Source: Pseudomonas sp. AOB-7
GTDB lineage: Bacteria > Pseudomonadota > Gammaproteobacteria > Pseudomonadales > Pseudomonadaceae
Assembly (NCBI RefSeq): GCF_003696305.1
Contig: NZ_RFFK01000001.1
Location: forward strand, 620,001-684,000
Direction: 5' to 3'
DNA length: 64,000 nucleotides
In this document: piece after piece, positions 16,795 through 28,180 of the stretch
How positions within the stretch are numbered: position 1 is the stretch's first letter
Layout of the letters: each line of letters begins with the position of its first letter
Position numbers and translations under genes: made by a program
Notes under the pieces: model-generated
The model's input: the letters and a program-made list of their open reading frames with translations, nothing else
Told to the model about the DNA's origin: nothing
Database searches by the model: none

Positions 16795-17415
16795 TCAGCG
16801 TCGACTCAAGGCCAGGCGCGCGGCGAACAGCAAGAAGATCAGCCCGGTGCTGCGATCCAGCCACCTGATCACCGCCGCGCGCCGCAGCCAGTGGCCGAGC
16901 GGCTGGGTGGCGCCGATCAGCGCCAGCGCCCAGATCAGGCCGAGCGCCACATGGATGCCCACCAGAACGAAGGTCCAGGCGATCAGGGGTTGGCCCTGGG
17001 GGATGAACTGCGGCAGGAAGGAGACGTAGAAGATCCCCACCTTGGGGTTGAGCAGGTTGCCCAGCAGGCCGCGCAGAAACCAGTTGGCGTCGGGTTTGCC
17101 GCTCGCCTGCGCGAGGGCCAGCGAGCTGCGCGGGCGCAGCAGCAGGTTCAGCCCGAGCCAGGCCAGATAGGCCGCGCCGCAATACTTGAGCAGGTTGTAG
17201 GCGAACTCGGAAACCGCCAGCAGCGCGCCCAGGCCGAAGGCCACCGCCGCGCCCCACAGCAGGCAGCCGGCGTTGATGCCCAGCGCCGCGCGCAACGCCT
17301 GCCGGCGCCCCTCGACCGCGGCGGTGCGCAGCACCAGCGCGGTGTCGATGCCCGGCGTCAGGGTCAGCAGCGCGGCGGCGAGGGTGAAGGCGATCAGGTT
17401 CTCGGCGATGGGCAT
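16795..17415 (-). CDS. LysE/RhtB-family exporter
   Basis: 206 residues with the LysE pattern: an N-terminal helix followed by LTLTPGIDTALVLRTAAVEGRRQALRA split by the conserved Gly/Pro motif, then about five more membrane helices including the LLNPKVGIFYVSFLPQFI signature. LysE/RhtB proteins export amino acids or derivatives across the inner membrane. The ATG at 17415 is preferred over a TTG three codons upstream. It lies 27 bases downstream of the DUF5064 gene and 43 bases upstream of the LysR pair on the same strand, so co-transcription is possible. Confidence 0.9.
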   Translation of the reverse strand: MPIAENLIAFTLAAALLTLTPGIDTALVLRTAAVEGRRQALRAALGINAGCLLWGAAVAFGLGALLAVSEFAYNLLKYCGAAYLAWLGLNLLLRPRSSLALAQASGKPDANWFLRGLLGNLLNPKVGIFYVSFLPQFIPQGQPLIAWTFVLVGIHVALGLIWALALIGATQPLGHWLRRAAVIRWLDRSTGLIFLLFAARLALSRR

Positions 17416-17442
17416 GAAGAACAACGCTCGGCCAGTAGGTGC

Positions 17443-17811
17443 TCAGAGCCCGTCCTGCTCCAGATGATCGAGGTTCACCGCCTCGCCCGGCTTGGCGTGC
17501 AGCTTGCTGCGGATGTCCTCGAAGATGGCGTCGTATTCCTTGTGCCCGCGCATGATCGGGCTGGCGTTGGCGTGCAGGCCGTGCTTGACCACCAGCCGGG
17601 AGATCACGCTGGCGAAGTTGAAGGCGGTGTCGCGGTGCATCTCGAACACTTCCTCGAAGGCCTTGCCGTCGATCTCGCCGACCAGGCGACCGTGCAGCAT
17701 GGCGCCTTCTTTGGGGTCCTGGCGCACCTCGTAATAGAAGTCGATGGAATAGCTCGGCTGCCCGGCCATACCGGGCGGATTGCGGCGATGCAGGTGACCG
17801 GGTTCGAACAT
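17443..17811 (-). CDS. DUF5064 family protein
   Basis: 122 residues beginning MFEPGHLHRRN, with the middle block YEVRQDPKEGAMLHGRLVGE and the MHRDTAFNFA and IMRGHKEYDAIFEDI segments that mark this Pseudomonas-specific family. It has no signal peptide or membrane helix and is probably cytoplasmic. No function is known to me. The gene is compact and complete. It precedes the LysE gene on the same strand by 27 bases, which hints at co-expression rather than a shared pathway. Confidence 0.85.
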   Translation of the reverse strand: MFEPGHLHRRNPPGMAGQPSYSIDFYYEVRQDPKEGAMLHGRLVGEIDGKAFEEVFEMHRDTAFNFASVISRLVVKHGLHANASPIMRGHKEYDAIFEDIRSKLHAKPGEAVNLDHLEQDGL

Positions 17812-17901
17812 GGCACCACTCCTTAGTAACGGGTCTGAGCGTTCCGCGCGGGAACGCCGAGACAGTCTAGACCGGCTATCGCGCCGCTGCAGCGCGCCGT
17901 T

Positions 17902-18219
17902 TCAGTGCACGCTGGCGGGCGTCGCCCGCTCCTGCACCAGCACCCAGGGCGCCACCACCACCGCCCACAGCTGCGGGTCGCGCGCCAGCAGGTCCTCGGC
18001 GCGGGCATCCTCCAGCTTGCCCAGCTGGCCACGGGCCATCCACTCGGCGACCCGCGCCTGGTCGTTGCTGGCCACGGCCTCGGCGATCGCCACCAGATCC
18101 TCGCTGCCCTCGACCCAGAGCAGTGCACCCCGGGCGAAAAAGGGTTGCAGTTCCTGCCAGCGAATCGGCGCGGTTTCGCCAAGCAGCTTGGCATAGAGGG
18201 TGCTAGATTGATCCGTCAT
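17902..18219 (-). CDS. DUF2288 family protein
   Basis: 105 residues from ATG 18219. The sequence has the family blocks TLYAKLLGETAPIRWQEL, FFARGALLWVEGSEDLV and DPQLWAVVVAPWVLVQE. It is a small soluble acidic protein found in Pseudomonas and cyanobacteria, with no function known to me. The start was chosen for family length and a GGGG run upstream; a longer frame up to 18318 lacks similarity. It lies 90 bases before the DUF5064 gene on the same strand and faces away from braC. Confidence 0.88.
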   Translation of the reverse strand: MTDQSSTLYAKLLGETAPIRWQELQPFFARGALLWVEGSEDLVAIAEAVASNDQARVAEWMARGQLGKLEDARAEDLLARDPQLWAVVVAPWVLVQERATPASVH

Positions 18220-18480
18220 GGTGTGCCCCGTGTCGATGGCGATGAGTGCAGGCGCGCAATGATAGCGCCGGCAACTCTTCAGGCAACCGCGGGACGCTCG
18301 CTGAGCGACTGGGGACACGCCGTTTTTCTGTACATACCTTGCAATTTAGCGACACCCCCGCGATTCGCCTCCAGCTGCCGGCTTTTCAAGGCGCAAATCC
18401 GCGCTCTACACTGTTCCGGTACAGTTGCCGGGGGCATGACCGGGGTAACGGACCCGGTTCTGCAGCTTCGGCCGCAAGAA

Positions 18481-18514
18481 CTACAACAACGAAAAACATA
18501 AGAGTGGAGCACTC
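18481..18514 (+). promoter_or_regulatory. A-rich CA motif in the braC leader, possible Hfq/Crc site
   Basis: The 30 bases before braC are rich in ACAACAACG and GAAAAACATAAG, resembling the AAnAAnAA motifs at which Hfq with Crc blocks translation in Pseudomonas. Branched-chain amino acid uptake is a reported class of catabolite-repressed targets. The motif abuts the GGAG ribosome site. Confidence 0.4.
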
Positions 18515-19636
18515 ATGAACAAGGCTACTAAGCAGATTTCCAAACTGTTTGCGGCAATGGCTCTGGCGGGGGCGGCCAGCTATTCGATGGCAGCCGACAC
18601 CATCAAGATCGGCCTGGCCGGTCCGGTGACCGGTGCCGTGGCGCAGTACGGCGAGATGCAATTCATCGGCGCCAAGATGGCCATCGAGCAGATCAACAAG
18701 GCCGGCGGGGTGAACGGCGCCCAGCTCGAAGGCGTGGTCTACGACGATGCCTGCGACCCGAAACAGGCCGTCGCCGTGGCCAACAAGATCGTCAACGACG
18801 GCATCTCCTACGTGGTCGGCCACCTCTGCTCCAGCTCCACTCAACCGGCCTCCGACATCTACGAAGACGAAGGCATCCTGATGATCACCGCGGCCTCCAC
18901 CAGCCCGGACATCACCGCGCGCGGCTATGAACTGGTGTTCCGCACCATCGGCCTGGACAGCCTGCAGGGCCCGACCGCCGGCAACTTCATCGCCGACAGC
19001 ATCAAGCCGAAGAACGTCGCCGTGATTCACGACAAGCAGCAGTACGGCGAAGGCATCGCCACCGCGGTCAAGCAGACCCTGGAAGGCAAGGGCATCAAGG
19101 TCGGCCTGTTCGAAGGCATCAACGCCGGCGACAAGGACTTCTCCGCGATGATCGCCAAGCTCAAGCAAGCCGGCGTCGACTTCGTCTACTACGGCGGCTA
19201 CCACCCGGAACTGGGCCTGCTGCTGCGCCAGTCGAAGGAGAAGGGTCTGGACGTCAAGTTCATGGGCCCGGAAGGTGTGGGTAACAAGGAAATCTCGGCC
19301 ATCGCCGGCCCGGCCTCCGAAGGCCTGCTGGTGACCCTGCCGAAGTCCTTCGACCAGGATCCGAAAAACCAGGCGCTGGTCGAGGCCTTCAAGGCCAAGA
19401 ACGAAGACCCGAGCGGCCCGTTCGTGTTCCCGGCCTATGCCGCTGTGCAGGTGATTGCCGAAGCCATCGAGAAAGCCGGCAGCACCGACACCGCCGAAGT
19501 GGCCGCAACCCTGCGCGCCAACAGCTTCGACACCCCGACCGGCACCCTCGCCTTCGACGAGAAGGGCGATCTGAAGGACTTCAGCTTCGTGGTCTACGAA
19601 TGGCACCAGGACGGCACCAAGTCCGAAGCCAAGTAA
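18515..19636 (+). CDS. braC: Branched-chain amino acid ABC transporter, periplasmic binding protein
   Basis: 373 residues with a signal peptide ending near SYSMAADTIKIG. The mature protein follows the LivJ/BraC type I fold: GLAGPVTGAVAQYGEMQFIG, VVGHLCSSSTQPASDIYEDE, AVIHDKQQYGEGIA and GVDFVYYGGYHPELGLLLR. It binds leucine, isoleucine, valine and related amino acids in the periplasm and hands them to BraDE. A terminator 18 bases after the stop separates it from braD, which is usual in this operon and lets the binding protein be made in excess. The CA-rich leader suggests Hfq/Crc repression. Confidence 0.96.
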   Translation: MNKATKQISKLFAAMALAGAASYSMAADTIKIGLAGPVTGAVAQYGEMQFIGAKMAIEQINKAGGVNGAQLEGVVYDDACDPKQAVAVANKIVNDGISYVVGHLCSSSTQPASDIYEDEGILMITAASTSPDITARGYELVFRTIGLDSLQGPTAGNFIADSIKPKNVAVIHDKQQYGEGIATAVKQTLEGKGIKVGLFEGINAGDKDFSAMIAKLKQAGVDFVYYGGYHPELGLLLRQSKEKGLDVKFMGPEGVGNKEISAIAGPASEGLLVTLPKSFDQDPKNQALVEAFKAKNEDPSGPFVFPAYAAVQVIAEAIEKAGSTDTAEVAATLRANSFDTPTGTLAFDEKGDLKDFSFVVYEWHQDGTKSEAK

Positions 19637-19653
19637 CAGTCCCGCCTGAACCC

Positions 19654-19686
19654 AAAGCCCACTGCAGCCGCAGTGGGCTTTGTTTA
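19654..19686 (+). terminator. Intra-operon terminator after braC
   Basis: AAAGCCCACTG (19654-19664), loop CAGCCG, CAGTGGGCTTT (19671-19681), followed by TGTTT. A perfect 11-bp stem with a short U-rich tail; partial read-through to braD is expected. Confidence 0.85.
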
Positions 19687-19752
19687 TTAGAAGAATTCCG
19701 GTCTTGCGCTGCGTCACAAGCGCCGCTTTACGCAGGGCCCAGGAGTTAGGCA

Positions 19753-21940
<2,188 letters not shown>

Positions 21941-21944
<4 letters not shown>

Positions 21945-22708
21945 GCCGCGCGATTCTCGAAGTAAGCGGCCTCACCATGCGCTTCGGCGGCCTGCTGGCC
22001 GTCAACGAGGTGGGCCTGAGCGTCAAGGAAAAACAGGTGGTCTCCATGATCGGCCCGAACGGCGCCGGCAAGACCACGGTGTTCAACTGCCTGACCGGTT
22101 TCTACCAGCCCACCGGCGGCAGCATCCGCCTCGACGGCGAGCAGATCGAGGGCCTGCCGGGCCACAAGATCGCGCGCAAGGGCGTGGTACGCACCTTCCA
22201 GAACGTGCGTCTGTTCAAGGACATGACCGCGGTGGAGAACCTGCTGGTGGCGCAGCACCGCCACCTCAACACCAACTACCTGTCCGGCCTGTTCAAGACC
22301 CCGGCGTTCCGCAAGAGCGAACGCGAGGCGATGGACTTCGCCGCGCACTGGCTGGAGCGGGTCAACCTCACCGAGTTCGCCAACCGCCCGGCCGGCACCC
22401 TGGCCTACGGTCAGCAGCGCCGCCTGGAAATCGCCCGCTGCATGATGACCCGCCCGCGCCTGCTGATGCTCGACGAGCCGGCCGCCGGTCTCAACCCGCG
22501 CGAAACCGAGGACCTCAAGCAGCTGATCGGCGTGCTGCGCGACGAGCACGGCGTCACCGTGCTGCTGATCGAGCACGACATGAAGCTGGTGATGAGCATT
22601 TCCGACCACATCTACGTGATCAACCAGGGCACCCCCCTGGCCGACGGTACGCCGGAGCAGATCCGCAACAATCCGGACGTGATCAAAGCCTACCTGGGGG
22701 AAGCCTAA
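21941..22708 (+). CDS. braF: Branched-chain amino acid ABC transporter ATPase (LivG/BraF)
   Basis: 255 residues. Walker [11 protein letters not shown]-loop in RTFQNVRLF, signature [13 protein letters not shown], Walker [14 protein letters not shown] and the switch His in LLIEHDM are all present. The long insertion around NTNYLSGLF is normal for LivG. It hydrolyses ATP on the cytoplasmic side as a heterodimer with BraG. The gene starts inside the braE stop and ends two bases before braG. Confidence 0.96.
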
Positions 22709-22710
22709 CC

Positions 22711-23412
22711 ATGCTCAGTTTCAACAAGGTCTCCACCTTCTACGGCAAGATCCAGGCCCTGCACGAGGTCAGCATCGAGGTACAGAAAGGCGAGATCGTC
22801 ACCCTGATCGGCGCCAACGGCGCCGGCAAGTCGACCCTGCTGATGACCCTGTGCGGCAGCCCGCGTGCCACCAGCGGCAGCATCCGCTACATGGGCGAGG
22901 AACTGGTCGGCATGGACACGCCGGACATCATGCGCAAGAGCATCGCGGTGGTGCCGGAGGGCCGCCGCGTGTTCGCCCGCCTGACCGTCGAGGAAAACCT
23001 GGCCATGGGCGGCTTCTTCGGCAGCAAGGGCGACAACCAGGAGCAGCTGGACAAGGTCCTGCAGCTGTTCCCGCGCCTGCAGGAACGCTTCGCCCAGCGC
23101 GCCGGCACCATGAGCGGCGGCGAGCAGCAGATGCTCGCCATCGGCCGTGCGCTGATGAGCAAGCCCAAGCTGCTGCTGCTCGACGAACCGTCGCTGGGTC
23201 TGGCGCCGATCATCATCCAGCAGATCTTCGACATCATCGAACAGCTGCGCAAAGACGGCGTGACCATCTTCCTGGTCGAGCAGAACGCCAACCAGGCGCT
23301 GAAGCTGGCCGACCGCGGCTATGTGCTGGAGAACGGCCATATCGTCATGCAGGGCAGCGGCAGCGACCTGCTCAGCGATCCCAAGGTACGCGACGCCTAC
23401 CTCGGCGGCTGA
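22711..23412 (+). CDS. braG: Branched-chain amino acid ABC transporter ATPase (LivF/BraG)
   Basis: 233 residues with Walker A GANGAGKST, Q-loop region, signature MSGGEQQMLAIGRAL, Walker B LLLLDEPSLGLAP and FLVEQNA switch. The KSIAVVPEGRRVFARLTVEENL segment is typical of LivF. It is the last gene of the operon, followed 19 bases later by a strong terminator. Confidence 0.96.
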   Translation: MLSFNKVSTFYGKIQALHEVSIEVQKGEIVTLIGANGAGKSTLLMTLCGSPRATSGSIRYMGEELVGMDTPDIMRKSIAVVPEGRRVFARLTVEENLAMGGFFGSKGDNQEQLDKVLQLFPRLQERFAQRAGTMSGGEQQMLAIGRALMSKPKLLLLDEPSLGLAPIIIQQIFDIIEQLRKDGVTIFLVEQNANQALKLADRGYVLENGHIVMQGSGSDLLSDPKVRDAYLGG

Positions 23413-23431
23413 ACCCGGCCGATGCAAGCGG

Positions 23432-23456
23432 AACCGCCCTTCGGGGCGGTTTTTTT
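23432..23456 (+). terminator. Terminator of the bra operon
   Basis: AACCGCCC (23432-23439), TTCG tetraloop, GGGCGGTT (23444-23451), then further T residues to 23456: a textbook intrinsic terminator. Confidence 0.93.
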
Positions 23457-23614
23457 ATCTGTAGGGAGCGCCCTGCGCCGCAACGCGGGCGATGAATGGC
23501 CGGGGCGCGACACACCCTAGGAAACGCTGAACTCTTAAGCGGATATTTCCGCCCTCTTGCGCCCTGCCCGTCTGGCATTAGGCTCAAGGTCTCCGCCCTC
23601 GAGAGAGCACGCTC

Positions 23615-24481
23615 ATGTCGCTGCGCAAGCCCCTGCTTCTGCTGCTGGCCTTGGCCCTGCTGCTCGGCGCCTGCAGCCGGGTCGACCTGGCCTACCGCAA
23701 TCTGGACTGGCTGATCCCGTGGAAGCTGGACGACTACCTGGCGCTCGACGAGCAGCAGCGCGCCTGGCTCAAGCCGCAAGTGCAGCAGCACCTGGCCTGG
23801 CATTGCCGCGTCGAGCTGCCGCGCTACCTCGACTGGCTGGAGGCCAACCAGGCGCTGCTGGACGCCCCCGACAGCGAGGCGCTGGCCGCGCAACTGCAGG
23901 CCTTCGACCAGGCCCTGCAGCGCATCGCCGTGGAAATCACCCCGAGCAGCGTGCAGCTGCTGCGTGGCCTGAGCCCGCGCCAGGTCGAGCAGCTGTTCGA
24001 GGCGCTGGACAAGCAGAACGCCAAGCTGCGCGAAGAATTTGTCGAACCGCCGCTGCCGCAGCAGATCGCCCAACGCGCCGAGCGCATGAACCAGCGCCTG
24101 CAGCCCTGGTTCGGCGACTTGAGCGCCACGCAGAGCGCCCGCGTCGAGGCCTGGGCCGCCAGCCTGGGGGCGCAGAACCGGGTCTGGCTGGACAACCGCC
24201 TGGCCTGGCAGCAGGCGCTACGCGAAACCCTCGAGGTGCGTCGCGGCGAGGCGTTCGAGGCGCGCATGCGCGCGCTGCTGCAACAGCGCGAAAGCTTCCA
24301 TACCCAGGCCTACCAGGCCAGCTATGCGACCAGTCGCCAGGCGCTGGTCGACCTGTTCGCCGACCTGCTCGCCCAGGCCGACGAGCCCCAGCTCAGCCGC
24401 CTGCGGCAGCGCCTGAACGGCCTGCACGCCGACCTGGCGAAGCAGCAGTGTCAGGCAAACCGGGCAGTCGCCAATCGCTGA
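23615..24481 (+). CDS. DUF6279 family lipoprotein
   Basis: 288 residues. The N-terminus is a lipoprotein signal with the lipobox LLGAC at residues 17-21, so the mature protein begins at Cys21 and is lipid anchored. The rest is helical and rich in Glu, Gln and Arg, with a Trp-rich opening (YRNLDWLIPWKLDDYLALDE) that I associate with this Pseudomonas family. No enzymatic motif is visible and the role is unknown to me. Residues after the lipobox are Ser-Arg, which favours the outer membrane. It stands alone between the bra terminator and the hydroxylase gene. Confidence 0.85.
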   Translation: MSLRKPLLLLLALALLLGACSRVDLAYRNLDWLIPWKLDDYLALDEQQRAWLKPQVQQHLAWHCRVELPRYLDWLEANQALLDAPDSEALAAQLQAFDQALQRIAVEITPSSVQLLRGLSPRQVEQLFEALDKQNAKLREEFVEPPLPQQIAQRAERMNQRLQPWFGDLSATQSARVEAWAASLGAQNRVWLDNRLAWQQALRETLEVRRGEAFEARMRALLQQRESFHTQAYQASYATSRQALVDLFADLLAQADEPQLSRLRQRLNGLHADLAKQQCQANRAVANR

Positions 24482-24763
24482 CAAGGCCTGGGGTGGGCAA
24501 CGCGCAGCTTGCCCTGCAGCGCCATGACCCCGGCAAGGGAATGTGGAAACGCTGCGCGATTTTCCACAGCACGTCCTCCGGGGAGCCCGTGCGTACTGAT
24601 TGAGCGACATACCCACAAGGGGCGGCCTGCGGGTTCGCCTTCGGATCACGGGCTAGGATTTCGCTATGGCGCAAACCGCCGCTCGGCATGACCCGGGACA
24701 ATATTTGCCGCCACGCCCCCGCCTAGACTCACTCGCTCCCGAATCCGCACGGAGCGCAGCAGC

Positions 24764-25936
24764 ATGATCTTCGATGTCGCCATCATCGGCGCCGGCCCGG
24801 CCGGTTTGTGCCTGGCCCGCGCCCTGTCCGGCCAGGGCCTGGCCGTCGTGGTGCTGGAGCGCCAGGCCGAGCAGGCGCTGGCAGCGCCGGCCTTCGACGG
24901 TCGCGAGATCGCTCTGACCCGGGCCTCGCAGGCGCTGCTCGAACGCCTCGGCCTGTGGGCGCGCCTGCCGGCCGAGGCCATCGCCGAGCTGCGCGACGCC
25001 CAGGTGTTCGACGGCCCCTCGCTGTTCGCCCTGCAGATCCGCGCCGAGCAGGCCGGCGCCGAGCGCCTCGGGCATCTGGTGGCCAACCAGGCGATCCGCC
25101 GGGCCGCCTACCAGGCCGTGGGCGAATGCGCCGATGTGCAATTGCGCTGTGAGGCGAGCGTGCGCGCCATCTGCCAGCGCGAACGCGAGGTGGAGCTGGT
25201 TCTTGAGGACGGTCAGTTACTGAAAACCCGTCTGCTGGTGGCCGCCGACAGCCGCTTCTCGGAGACCCGCCGCCAGCTCGGCATCGGCGCCCAGCTCAAG
25301 GACTTCGGCAAGAGCATGCTGGTGTGCCGCATGCAGCACGAGCGCGATCACCAGCAGGTGGCCTGGGAGTGGTTCGGCTACGGCCAGACCCTGGCCCTGC
25401 TGCCGCTCAATGGCCGCCAGTCGTCGGTGGTGTTGACCCTGCCGCCACGGCAGATCGAACGCCTGCAAGGGCTCGACGAGACGGCCTTCGCCCGGGAGAT
25501 GGAACGGCGCTTCGAGCGCCGCCTGGGCACCATGCGGCTGGTCAGCAGCCGCCACGCCTACCCGCTGATCGGCGCCTACGCGCGGCGCATGGTGGGCCGG
25601 CGCTGCGCGCTGATCGGCGACGCCGCCGTGGGCATGCATCCGGTCACCGCGCATGGCTTCAACTTCGGCCTGGGCAGCGTGCAGCGGCTGAGCGAACTGC
25701 TGCTGGCCGCGCAGCACAAGCGCCAGGACCTCGGCGCGGGCGATCTGCTGGCGCGCTACGAACGCCGGCAGCGCCTGGCCACCTGGCCGCTGTACCAGGC
25801 CACCAATCTGCTGGTGGAGCTGTACACCGACGACCGCCTGCCCGTGCGCCTGCTGCGCGGCGCCGGGCTGCGCCTGGCGCAGGGGCTGCGGCCGTTGCAG
25901 AGCGGCATCGCCCGGCACCTGACGGCGCGCACCTGA
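24764..25936 (+). CDS. ubiM: FAD-dependent UbiH/UbiM-type hydroxylase
   Basis: 390 residues of the aromatic flavoprotein hydroxylase class: GXGXXG Rossmann motif in DVAIIGAGPAGLCLARAL, the DG-type NAD(P)H region with RLLVAADSRFSETRR, and the second FAD motif GDAAVGMHPVTAHGFNFGL. The GMHPVTAHGFNFGL wording points to the UbiM branch (ubiquinone C5 hydroxylation) rather than to UbiH or UbiF, which usually have LHPIAGQGFNLG. The symbol rests on my memory of that motif, so the precise ring position is uncertain. It lies alone, 282 bases after the lipoprotein gene and converging on the SH3 protein gene seven bases later. Confidence 0.8.
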   Translation: MIFDVAIIGAGPAGLCLARALSGQGLAVVVLERQAEQALAAPAFDGREIALTRASQALLERLGLWARLPAEAIAELRDAQVFDGPSLFALQIRAEQAGAERLGHLVANQAIRRAAYQAVGECADVQLRCEASVRAICQREREVELVLEDGQLLKTRLLVAADSRFSETRRQLGIGAQLKDFGKSMLVCRMQHERDHQQVAWEWFGYGQTLALLPLNGRQSSVVLTLPPRQIERLQGLDETAFAREMERRFERRLGTMRLVSSRHAYPLIGAYARRMVGRRCALIGDAAVGMHPVTAHGFNFGLGSVQRLSELLLAAQHKRQDLGAGDLLARYERRQRLATWPLYQATNLLVELYTDDRLPVRLLRGAGLRLAQGLRPLQSGIARHLTART

Positions 25937-25943
25937 GCCGGGC

Positions 25944-26597
25944 TCAGAACCACTGATCGTTGCGCTTGCGCTTGACCCGCAGCATGGTCGGCAGGATCAG
26001 CCCGAGCAGCAGCCCGGCGCCGGCGATGCCGCCGCCGTAGACCATGTAGCGCATCAGCACCTGCTGCTGCTCCTCGCCCAGCTGCGCCTGGGCATCGCGC
26101 AACTCGGCGCGGGCCGTGGTCAGCTCGCTGTCCAGCGCGCTGCGGGCCGCCTGCAGCTCGTCGATCAGTTGCTTGCGCGAGTCCAGGGTCTCCTGCATGC
26201 CCTGCACGCGGGCCTTCCAGGCGTCGTCGATGCCTTTCAGTTCGGCGGACAACTCGGCCACCTGCTGCTCCAGCTGCGGCAGGCGCTCGGCCTGGCCGGG
26301 CACGGCCTGCAGATCGCGGCTGGGAATCCACACGGCGTTGCCGTTCTCCGCGCGCACCTGGCTGTAATCGCCCTGGCTGCGCAGCAGCTCGACCTTCTGC
26401 CCGGAACTCAGCGTGCCGACGATGCGGTAACCGTCGGTCGGCCCGCTGCGCACGTAGGTGTTCAGGCTGTCGCTGACCCAGCGCGCATTGCCGGCCTCCT
26501 CGGCCTGCGCCACAGGGGCGAGCGCCAGCAGACCGCCGAACAGACAGGCGGCGAAGGGTCGAGTCGAGATAACGGGGAAATGACGGGATAGGGACAT
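25944..26597 (-). CDS. TIGR04211-type SH3 domain membrane protein
   Basis: 217 residues: signal peptide (about 32 residues, ending APVAQA), a bacterial SH3 domain (about 35-100) with SLNTYVRSGPTDGYRIVG and GNAVWIPSRDL, a coiled coil (about 105-180), and one membrane helix (about 186-206) with a basic RVKRKRN tail. E. coli YgiM is the closest known relative by architecture. It is anchored in the inner membrane with the SH3 part in the periplasm, probably near the cell wall; function unknown. Its 3' end faces the ubiM-like gene at a distance of seven bases. Confidence 0.88.
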   Translation of the reverse strand: MSLSRHFPVISTRPFAACLFGGLLALAPVAQAEEAGNARWVSDSLNTYVRSGPTDGYRIVGTLSSGQKVELLRSQGDYSQVRAENGNAVWIPSRDLQAVPGQAERLPQLEQQVAELSAELKGIDDAWKARVQGMQETLDSRKQLIDELQAARSALDSELTTARAELRDAQAQLGEEQQQVLMRYMVYGGGIAGAGLLLGLILPTMLRVKRKRNDQWF

Positions 26598-26822
26598 GGG
26601 CGATCTTCACGTGGCGACGAAAACGAAGCCCGCCGGGCGGGCGCGGTGCGAGGTCGGCCACAGGCAGCGCCATGGGCTGCAGCGGAGGTACCGGGGCCGC
26701 GCTGAGGAGGCCTTCAGCCAGCCGGCCAATGGCCACCCGCGCCGCCCCGGCGGGCCGACAGGAGAAAGACCGGGGCGAGCGCCGTGAGTTCACTCGCGCG
26801 CCTGGAGGCGAGACGGGTGGCC

Positions 26823-27224
26823 TCAGCTGTCGCGAAACAGATCGTGCGCATCGAGCAGGCGCCAGGCGATCTCCGGACGCTTCTCCAGGGCGCGGCGGAT
26901 CGCCGCCGGGATCGCCTGGCGGGTCTTGCGGCACAGGCCCGGCTGCTCGTCGAAGCGAAAGCCGATGCCGCGCATGCTGCGCACCTCGCCATGGCCGGGA
27001 GCGATATGCAGGCCAATGCCGAGCTGCTCGAACATGCGCTGCTGCAAGCGCTCGAGTTCCTCCAGGCTCTGCAGGTTCTCCAGGCGCTCGAGCAGGCGCT
27101 GCTCCTCCTGACGGGTGAGCAGCAGGATGCGCGTGTCGGCGCCCGGCGCGTCCAGCAACTGTTCGCGCCGACAGTCGCAGACGCCCGCTGGGCAGGGATG
27201 ACGAAGCGGTGGCAGGGAAGTCAT
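26823..27224 (-). CDS. Conserved hypothetical cysteine-containing protein
   Basis: 133 residues. The N-terminus has PLRHPCPAGVCDCRRE, three closely spaced cysteines that could hold a metal or disulfide; a further Cys lies in DEQPGLCRKTRQAIPAAIRR. The middle is a charged coiled-coil-like stretch (LERLENLQSLEELERLQ). The C-terminus PEIAWRLLDAHDLF is conserved in what I recall of Pseudomonas hypotheticals. No signal peptide. The start at 27224 is a conventional ATG but lacks a strong ribosome site. It is monocistronic as far as can be seen. Confidence 0.75.
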   Translation of the reverse strand: MTSLPPLRHPCPAGVCDCRREQLLDAPGADTRILLLTRQEEQRLLERLENLQSLEELERLQQRMFEQLGIGLHIAPGHGEVRSMRGIGFRFDEQPGLCRKTRQAIPAAIRRALEKRPEIAWRLLDAHDLFRDS

Positions 27225-27435
27225 GGGCTAGGATCATAGCCAGCCGCGAATGCCGTTGCCCACTGCCGCGTCGTGCAGGGCGATGGCCGGGCCAGGCAAC
27301 CTCTTGCCGCCGCCGGGGTCTGAAGCCCTGATCCACCAAGGAGCGGCTGCGCATCCGCGTCGACGCCCTGCGTTGAGCAGGCCCTGCAGCAGCCGTTAAG
27401 CTGGCCCCACTCTCACCCGCACAAGGAAGACCACC

Positions 27436-28113
27436 ATGCTTCGCCTCACCACAGTCGCCGCCGCCCTGCTGCTCTCGGCCAGCGCCTTCGCCCTGTCCCT
27501 CTCCGACCTGAGCCAGCAGGACGCCAGCGGCGGCCTCAAGGACGCGCTGATCCAGGGCGCCCAGGTGGCGGTCAAGCAGCTCGGCACGCCCGGCGGCTTC
27601 AGCGACAACCCGGACGTGCGCATCGAGCTGCCGGGCCACCTCGGCAAGGCCGCCAAGACCATGAAGATGATGGGCATGGGCGCCCAGGTCGAGAAGCTGG
27701 AGGCGAGCATGAACAAGGCCGCCGAAGCCGCCGTGCCGCAGGCCCAGGCGCTGCTGGTAGACGCCGTGAAGAAGATGACCCTGACCGATGCCAAGGCGAT
27801 TCTCGCCGGCCCCGCAGACTCCGCCACCCAGTACCTGAACCAGAGCAGCCGCGAGCAGATCCGCGCCAAGTTCCTGCCCATCGTCAAGCAGGCCACCGAC
27901 CAGGTCGGCCTGGCCCAGCAGTACAACGCCTTCGCTGGCCAGGCCGCGGCCTTCGGCGTGGTCGACGCCAAAAGCAGCACGGTGGAAGGTTACGTTACCG
28001 AGCAGGCGCTCAACGGCCTGTTCGAGATGATTGCCGTGCAGGAAGCGAACATCCGCCAGAACCCGGCCGGCGCCGCCACCAGCCTGGCGAAGAAGGTATT
28101 CGGCGCGCTCTGA
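27436..28113 (+). CDS. DUF4197 domain-containing exported protein
   Basis: 225 residues with a signal peptide (about 19 residues, ending SAFA), then the DUF4197 pattern: GLKDALIQGAQVAVKQLG, GGFSDNPDVRIELPGHL, MNKAAEAAVPQA and DAKAILAGPADSATQYL, ending GAATSLAKKVFGAL. It is periplasmic or secreted and helical; no activity is known to me. The start has AAGGAAG eight bases upstream. A strong terminator follows 18 bases after the stop. Confidence 0.9.
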   Translation: MLRLTTVAAALLLSASAFALSLSDLSQQDASGGLKDALIQGAQVAVKQLGTPGGFSDNPDVRIELPGHLGKAAKTMKMMGMGAQVEKLEASMNKAAEAAVPQAQALLVDAVKKMTLTDAKAILAGPADSATQYLNQSSREQIRAKFLPIVKQATDQVGLAQQYNAFAGQAAAFGVVDAKSSTVEGYVTEQALNGLFEMIAVQEANIRQNPAGAATSLAKKVFGAL

Positions 28114-28131
28114 GCCCCGCCTGCCGCGACA

Positions 28132-28167
28132 ACGCCCCGCTCGGCCCCCGGCCGGCGGGGCGTTTTT
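28132..28167 (+). terminator. Terminator of the DUF4197 gene
   Basis: ACGCCCCGC (28132-28140) pairs with GCGGGGCGT (28155-28163), followed by a T-run. The loop is 14 bases and itself GC-rich. Confidence 0.85.
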
Positions 28168-28180
28168 CCTGGTGCCCAGC

